From NCBI RefSeq assembly GCF_005954645.2, contig NZ_CP040695.2, positions 2,232,001 to 2,296,000 of the forward strand: a stretch of 64,000 nt of DNA, read 5' to 3'. The notes under the pieces were generated by a model. That model worked only from the letters and a program-made list of their open reading frames with translations. It searched no databases and was not told where the DNA came from. The position numbers and the translations under genes are program-made. Shown piece after piece: positions 60,205 to 64,000 of this stretch; the stretch's first letter is position 1; the number at the start of each line of letters is the position of its first letter. The stretch comes from Nocardioides sp. S-1144 (lineage in GTDB: Bacteria > Actinomycetota > Actinomycetes > Propionibacteriales > Nocardioidaceae).

Positions 60205-61692
60205 TCACGACAGCCACCGCCCCGCGCGCCGGGTGTGACCCGCCTTGGTCGCGGCGTCCATCCGGTCGTAGGCGCTGGTCACGAAGTGGGAGCGGGCGTT
60301 GCCCTCGAACACGTCGCGGTGGTCGCGCACGAAGGTCCAGTAGAGGGCGTCCCAGTCCTCGACCCAGTCCTTCCCCCAGCCGGCCGAGCCGTAGTCCCCC
60401 ATCTTTCGCAGGTAGTTGCTGCCCGACACGTAGGGCTTGGTCGTGATCGCCGCGCCGGCCGAGAACTGGCTCATCGCGTGCACGTTGGGCACCATCACCC
60501 AGTCGTAGGCGTCGACGAACATCTCCATGAACCACTCGTGGACCGCCTCGGGGTCGGTGCGCAGCAGGCCCATCGCGTTGCCGAGCACCATCAGCCGCTC
60601 GATGTGGTGGGCGTAGCCGTGCTCCAGCACCCGGGCCACGACGTGGTCGACCGGGGCGAGCCCGGTCTCGGCGGTCCACCAGCCGGGCGCCAGCGGACGG
60701 GCGTGGGCGAGGTGGTTGCGGCTGCGGAGGCGCCGTCCGTGCAGCACGTAGGTCGCCCGCATGTACTCCCGCCAGCCGATGAGCTGGCGCACGAAGCCCT
60801 CGACGCTGGCGATCGGGACGTCGTTGGCCGCGGCCACCTCGAGCGCCCGGGACAGCACGTGTCGCGGGTCGAGCAGCCCGATGTTGAGGCCGGGGGTGAG
60901 CAGGGAGTGGAAGACGAACGGGTGCTCGGTCGACAGGGCGTCCTCGTAGGGACCGAACTCGTGGAACCGCTCGGCGAGGAACTGCTCGAGGCCGGCCGAG
61001 GCCTCCGCGTGGCTCGTGGGCCAGGCGAACGCCGCCGCGTTGCCGGGGTTGTCGGGGAACTCCTCGTCCACCCAGGCGATCGCGTCGTCGACGGCCGGGT
61101 GCCGGTCGGGCGGGAGCGGCTCGGGCACCGGGTGGTTGCGGGGCAGCTTCCTGCGGTTCTCCTGGTCGAAGGACCACCGGCCGCCGACCGGGCCGTCGCC
61201 GTCCACGAGGACGTCGAGGCGGCGCCGCTGCCACTCGTAGAAGCTGCTCATCCGCGGACGCCGTCCCTCGAGCTGGGCGGCGAGCTCGGCGCGGGTGGTG
61301 AGGAAGTTGGGCGTCTCGCGCACGTGCTCGGCGGTGAGGCTGAGCCCCGCGTCGCCGACGGCGGCGACCAGGTCGCGGCCCAGCCAGTCGTCGACGACGT
61401 CGTGCACGCCGACCTCGGTGGCCCCCAGCGCGCGCAGCGTGCCGGCCAGGGCGGCGCGCGACGTCGTGGCGGCGTCGGTGCGCAGGTGCTCGACCTCGTG
61501 CCCGCGCCCGTGCAGCCGCTCGGCGAAGCGCACCATCGAGGCGCGGTGGAGCACCAGCTTCTGCCGGTGGAACCGGTACTGGCGGAACAGCAGGTCGTGC
61601 TCGACCAGCACGAACGTCGTCCCGGCGGGGGCGTCGAGGTGGGTCTCGAACAGCTGGTGCGGGAGCACGAGGCGCACGGGTCGGTCGGCCAT
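60205..61692 (-). CDS. Cryptochrome/photolyase family protein without Fe-S cysteines
   Basis: A 495-residue flavoprotein of the PhrB/CryPro (DPRP) group: LVLPHQLFETHLDAPAGTTF, RQYRFHRQKLVLHRASMVRF, FVRQLIGWREYMRATYVLHG, HHIERLMVLGNAMGLLRTDP, WFMEMFVDAYDWVMVPNVHA and MSQFSAGAAITTKPYVSGSN. Bacterial (6-4) photolyases of this group bind a 4Fe-4S cluster through four Cys, three of them after the TKPY segment; here that region reads GDYGSAGWGKDW and the whole protein has no cysteine. It may be a cluster-free photolyase or a light sensor. Leaderless-type promoter. Confidence 0.87.
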   Translation of the reverse strand: MADRPVRLVLPHQLFETHLDAPAGTTFVLVEHDLLFRQYRFHRQKLVLHRASMVRFAERLHGRGHEVEHLRTDAATTSRAALAGTLRALGATEVGVHDVVDDWLGRDLVAAVGDAGLSLTAEHVRETPNFLTTRAELAAQLEGRRPRMSSFYEWQRRRLDVLVDGDGPVGGRWSFDQENRRKLPRNHPVPEPLPPDRHPAVDDAIAWVDEEFPDNPGNAAAFAWPTSHAEASAGLEQFLAERFHEFGPYEDALSTEHPFVFHSLLTPGLNIGLLDPRHVLSRALEVAAANDVPIASVEGFVRQLIGWREYMRATYVLHGRRLRSRNHLAHARPLAPGWWTAETGLAPVDHVVARVLEHGYAHHIERLMVLGNAMGLLRTDPEAVHEWFMEMFVDAYDWVMVPNVHAMSQFSAGAAITTKPYVSGSNYLRKMGDYGSAGWGKDWVEDWDALYWTFVRDHRDVFEGNARSHFVTSAYDRMDAATKAGHTRRAGRWLS

Positions 61693-61698
61693 GGCGCG

Positions 61699-61704
61699 AC
61701 CGTA
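61699..61704 (-). promoter_or_regulatory. -10 box TACGGT of the photolyase-like gene
   Basis: TACGGT on the minus strand, 6 nt from ATG at 61692. Confidence 0.55.
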
Positions 61705-61791
61705 GCGAGCGGCGCCCTGCTCCAGATCACCCGAGCGGCGGCAACCCTCGCCCCGCAGGCCACCCGCCCCCGGGCGCCGGTCAGGTCGCGG

Positions 61792-62580
61792 TCAGGTCGC
61801 GGTGAGGGCGAGGGAGACGAGGGACACCGTCCACGAGACGAAGCTGCCGACGAGGAAGTACTCGGTGACCTCGTGGATCCCCGGCTCCGGTGGACCGGCG
61901 CCGGCGCCGCGGGCCCGGGTGGCGGGATCGCGGGCGGCCTGGAGCTCCGGGAACCGGAGCAGGCCCTTGGCCGCGATCACGACGCTGGCGGCGGTGACCT
62001 CGCCGGCCAGGCCGAGGCCGAGGATGAAGACCCGCTCCATCGGCCCGAGCAGGCGCCCGCCCTTGAGCGCCGGCGCCGCGCCCGCGGTGGACCGCAACGG
62101 GTGGGTGGTGCCGGTGGCGCCGAGCACCAGGCGGACCACGACGTTGCCGGTGGACAGCTGGACGAGCAGGCCGCCGGCGACCAGCACCGCACGCCCCGGG
62201 TCGCCGGCGAGGCCGGACAGCACCGGCAGGCCGGAGGCCTCGAGCCAGTCGGCCAGGACTCCGCCCGCCGGCACCGGGGCGGCCGAGGCGAGCACGGCGG
62301 CGACCACCGCCACGGCGAGCACGAGCAGCGGGCGGCCGTAGCGCCGCGCACCGAACCCGTGCGTGACGCTCTCGCCCCAGGCCACCGCCGCGACGGCGAC
62401 CGCCAGCAGCCCGGCCGCTCCCCCGGCGCCGGCCGGGCCCAGCGACCCGGCCCCGGCGAGCAGGCCGAGGACGACGACCGTCGCGGCCGCGGCCGCCTCG
62501 GCCGTCCGCGGACGCCGGGTCCAGGAGTAGACGAGGTCGGTGACGCCGATCCCGACCAGCAGCAGTCCGAGCCACGTCAC
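61792..62580 (-). CDS. SatD-partner membrane protein
   Basis: A 262-residue polytopic protein with about seven helices. The C-terminal half has charged residues in or near helices: GPMERVFILGLGLAGEVTAA, VVIAAKGLLRFPELQAARD and HEVTEYFLVGSFVSWTVSLV, a layout seen in membrane proteins paired with SatD. The GTG start overlaps the satD stop by 4 bp, so the two are translated together. The function is not known. Confidence 0.75.
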   Translation of the reverse strand: MTWLGLLLVGIGVTDLVYSWTRRPRTAEAAAAATVVVLGLLAGAGSLGPAGAGGAAGLLAVAVAAVAWGESVTHGFGARRYGRPLLVLAVAVVAAVLASAAPVPAGGVLADWLEASGLPVLSGLAGDPGRAVLVAGGLLVQLSTGNVVVRLVLGATGTTHPLRSTAGAAPALKGGRLLGPMERVFILGLGLAGEVTAASVVIAAKGLLRFPELQAARDPATRARGAGAGPPEPGIHEVTEYFLVGSFVSWTVSLVSLALTAT

Positions 62581-63206
62581 GCCAGGTCCTCCAACCACTC
62601 GCCCATCGCCAGCACGACGCCGATGCCGTCGCGACGGACGCGTTGCGAGACGGCCGAGGCCGAGACCCCCTGCTCCGCGGCGAGCTCGCGCTGCGTCCGT
62701 CCGCCCAGCAGACCACGTAGCACCGACAACGACCGCTCGTCGAGCCGCCCGACCAGCTCGTCGCGCGCGAGGAGGGCGGCCTCGACCGCACCCGCCGGCT
62801 CCTCGACGTCGGCCGAGCGGTACCCGGTGCGCGCAGCCCGGGTCGCCGCGTGCGCGGCGCGCGCGCTGACCGCCTCGATCGCGGCCCGCGCCGCCCACCA
62901 GCCGGGCCCGTCCTCGATGCCCGCCGCCGGGTCGAGGACGGCGGTGGGGCCGCGCCCGATCCCGTGCCGGACGTCGTGCGCCGGCAGCAGCGCGACCCGC
63001 AGGTCGAGCACGACCGCCGTGGCCACCCCGAGGCTGGGGACGGTCCCCTGGTACTCGTCGCCGACCGTGATCCGCAGGTCGGTCCCCCGGCGCCGGTTCA
63101 CCGCGGCGAGCGCCGCGCCCAGGGCACGGTGCAGCCCGCCGCGGTCGGCCGCGGCTCGGGAACCGACGACGTCGCCGATGACCACCACGTGGTTCATTCC
63201 GCTCAT
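62577..63206 (-). CDS. SatD family protein
   Basis: A 209-residue protein. The N-terminal domain (MNHVVVIGDVVGSRAAADRG, LRITVGDEYQGTVPS, HDVRHGIGRGPTAVLD) matches the SatD family; the C-terminus is a sigma-factor-like helix-turn-helix (RTQRELAAEQGVSASAVSQR). It could sense a ligand and regulate its own operon through the inverted repeat just upstream. The start is ATG at 63206 or 63197. Its biochemical activity is not established. Confidence 0.82.
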   Translation of the reverse strand: MSGMNHVVVIGDVVGSRAAADRGGLHRALGAALAAVNRRRGTDLRITVGDEYQGTVPSLGVATAVVLDLRVALLPAHDVRHGIGRGPTAVLDPAAGIEDGPGWWAARAAIEAVSARAAHAATRAARTGYRSADVEEPAGAVEAALLARDELVGRLDERSLSVLRGLLGGRTQRELAAEQGVSASAVSQRVRRDGIGVVLAMGEWLEDLA

Positions 63207-63219
63207 GTGAACACGATAC

Positions 63220-63240
63220 CTTCATTTCGTCTGAATGAAG
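63220..63240. promoter_or_regulatory. Inverted repeat in the satD promoter
   Basis: CTTCATT-N7-AATGAAG, a perfect 7-bp inverted repeat in an unusually AT-rich patch 14 bp upstream of satD. Its position suits a repressor site, perhaps for SatD itself. Confidence 0.65.
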
Positions 63241-63303
63241 CCAAAATCTTCACCATCGCCCCGGGGCCCCGGGGCCCGGGCCTGGTCGACCGTCCCGTCG
63301 GCC

Positions 63304-63309
63304 TACCGT
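63304..63309 (+). promoter_or_regulatory. -10 box TACCGT of the esterase gene
   Basis: TACCGT followed by 6 nt and the ATG at 63316. Confidence 0.55.
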
Positions 63310-63315
63310 GGGTGC

Positions 63316-64000
63316 ATGGGGTTCCTCCGACGTCGCCTGGTCACCGCCGCCCTCACCGCGAACGCCATCCGGCCGCTGCCCGGGTTCCGGTTCGGCATCC
63401 CGGCCTTCGTCGCCGGCTGGCTCTCCGGCGAGCTCGCCCCGCACCTGCTCGCCCTCACCGCAGCCGACACCGCCGCCCAGCTCGCCCGCGGCCGCCGCGA
63501 CCCCCGTGCCCTCGCCGTGGCCGGGGCCAGCGCGGCCGGGCTGGCCTTCCTCGTCGCGCAGGCCCGGCGCGCCGGCGACGTGGCCGAGGACGCGCTCGCC
63601 GAGGCGCTGGGACCGGGGTACCGCGACCAGCTCGAGACCCAGCCGACCCCGGCCGACGTCGCCGCCGGGTGGCGCCCGCTGGTCAACCCGTTCCGGCTCA
63701 CCCGGCAAGCCCGCGCCGGCTTCGTCGTCGAGCGCGACATCGCCTACAACGACCGCGGCCGGCGCGGACGCCTCGACGTCTACCGGCCGGCGGGCGGCGT
63801 CCCCGACGGCGGCGCGCCCGTGCTCGTGCAGGTGCACGGCGGCGCGTGGACCGTCGGCAGCAAGGAGCGGCAGGCCCTCCCCCTCATGCGCCACCTCGCG
63901 TCGCGGGGGTGGGTCTGCGTGGCGGTCAACTACCGCCTCGCGCCGCGCCACCCGTTCCCGGCCCAGGTGATCGACGTCAAGCAGGCGATCGCGTGGGTCA
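63316..64000 (+). CDS. Alpha/beta hydrolase (HSL-type esterase), partial
   Basis: The first 228 codons of a hydrolase cut by the window end. The N-terminal 90 residues hold hydrophobic segments (FGIPAFVAGWLSGELAPHLL, LAVAGASAAGLAFLVAQARR), suggesting membrane association. The catalytic fold then begins with RLDVYRP, the oxyanion-hole motif VLVQVHGGAWTVGSKERQAL and WVCVAVNYRLAPRHPFPAQV, typical of hormone-sensitive-lipase-like esterases. The nucleophile serine lies beyond the window. Confidence 0.87.
   Translation, partial: MGFLRRRLVTAALTANAIRPLPGFRFGIPAFVAGWLSGELAPHLLALTAADTAAQLARGRRDPRALAVAGASAAGLAFLVAQARRAGDVAEDALAEALGPGYRDQLETQPTPADVAAGWRPLVNPFRLTRQARAGFVVERDIAYNDRGRRGRLDVYRPAGGVPDGGAPVLVQVHGGAWTVGSKERQALPLMRHLASRGWVCVAVNYRLAPRHPFPAQVIDVKQAIAWV

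Overview
The window is GC-rich chromosomal DNA (very high G/C at third codon positions, many GTG starts, dense ATGA/GTGA stop-start overlaps) from an actinomycete. The gene order gcvP, merR, DUF151, ftsR, garA, gcvH, DUF881, sbp, DUF881, CDP-alcohol phosphatidyltransferase is the one known around Rv1822-Rv1832 of Mycobacterium tuberculosis. Together with the other genes it suggests a Nocardioides-like member of the Propionibacteriales; that placement is inferred. I saw no tRNA, rRNA, insertion sequence or CRISPR array.

Layout. 1-9.6 kb (minus strand): glycine-cleavage and growth-control genes, with a glycine riboswitch in front of gcvP, then a phospholipid synthase and two CNNM/CBS membrane proteins. 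9.7-18.3 kb: mixed housekeeping genes (spermidine-synthase-like protein, DUF1330, enoyl-CoA hydratase, Tat-exported amidase, membrane metallophosphatase, CPBP protease, ABC-F ATPase, a 46-residue basic protein). 18.3-48.7 kb: a 30-kb surface polysaccharide locus. Its plus-strand operon (18.4-25.3 kb) has an MFS protein, a beta-propeller protein, an unknown protein and WecG/WecC/WecB-like enzymes for making and transferring ManNAcA. Two minus-strand operons (30.3-25.3 and 47.9-31.2 kb) have glycosyltransferases, two Wzz-like proteins, an O-antigen ligase/polymerase, a flippase, two sugar aminotransferases, a NeuD-type acyltransferase, an SDR epimerase, a Gfo/Idh oxidoreductase, an asparagine-synthase-like protein, a beta-helix lipoprotein and a giant secreted DUF4082 protein. 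That giant gene is split by a one-base shift in a homopolymer. A WbpD-like acetyltransferase lies at the far edge. 48.8-51.6 kb: histidine kinase, LuxR response regulator and SARP-type activator, probably the local control genes. 51.6-64 kb: LLM oxidoreductase, a ClgR/PopR-like regulator beside a paired clpP operon, methionine aminopeptidase, a MarR/OsmC peroxide pair, a YceH-methyltransferase fusion, 2'-5' RNA ligase-like protein, a cysteine-free photolyase/cryptochrome, a SatD/membrane-protein pair and a partial esterase.

Most notable non-coding signals. (1) A 17-bp dyad, consensus TTGGG(T/G)A(T/G)(A/T)GCCCCCGA, lies exactly 29 nt upstream of a -10-like hexamer at both plus-strand promoters bounding the polysaccharide locus. 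This points to a dedicated activator and regulon. (2) ClgR-type CGC-N5-GCG dyads lie at the XRE regulator and, in tandem, in front of the clpP pair; one of the two ClpP proteins has Asp where the catalytic His should be. (3) Many starts have a TANNNT hexamer ending 6-7 nt before the start codon, the signature of leaderless mRNAs.
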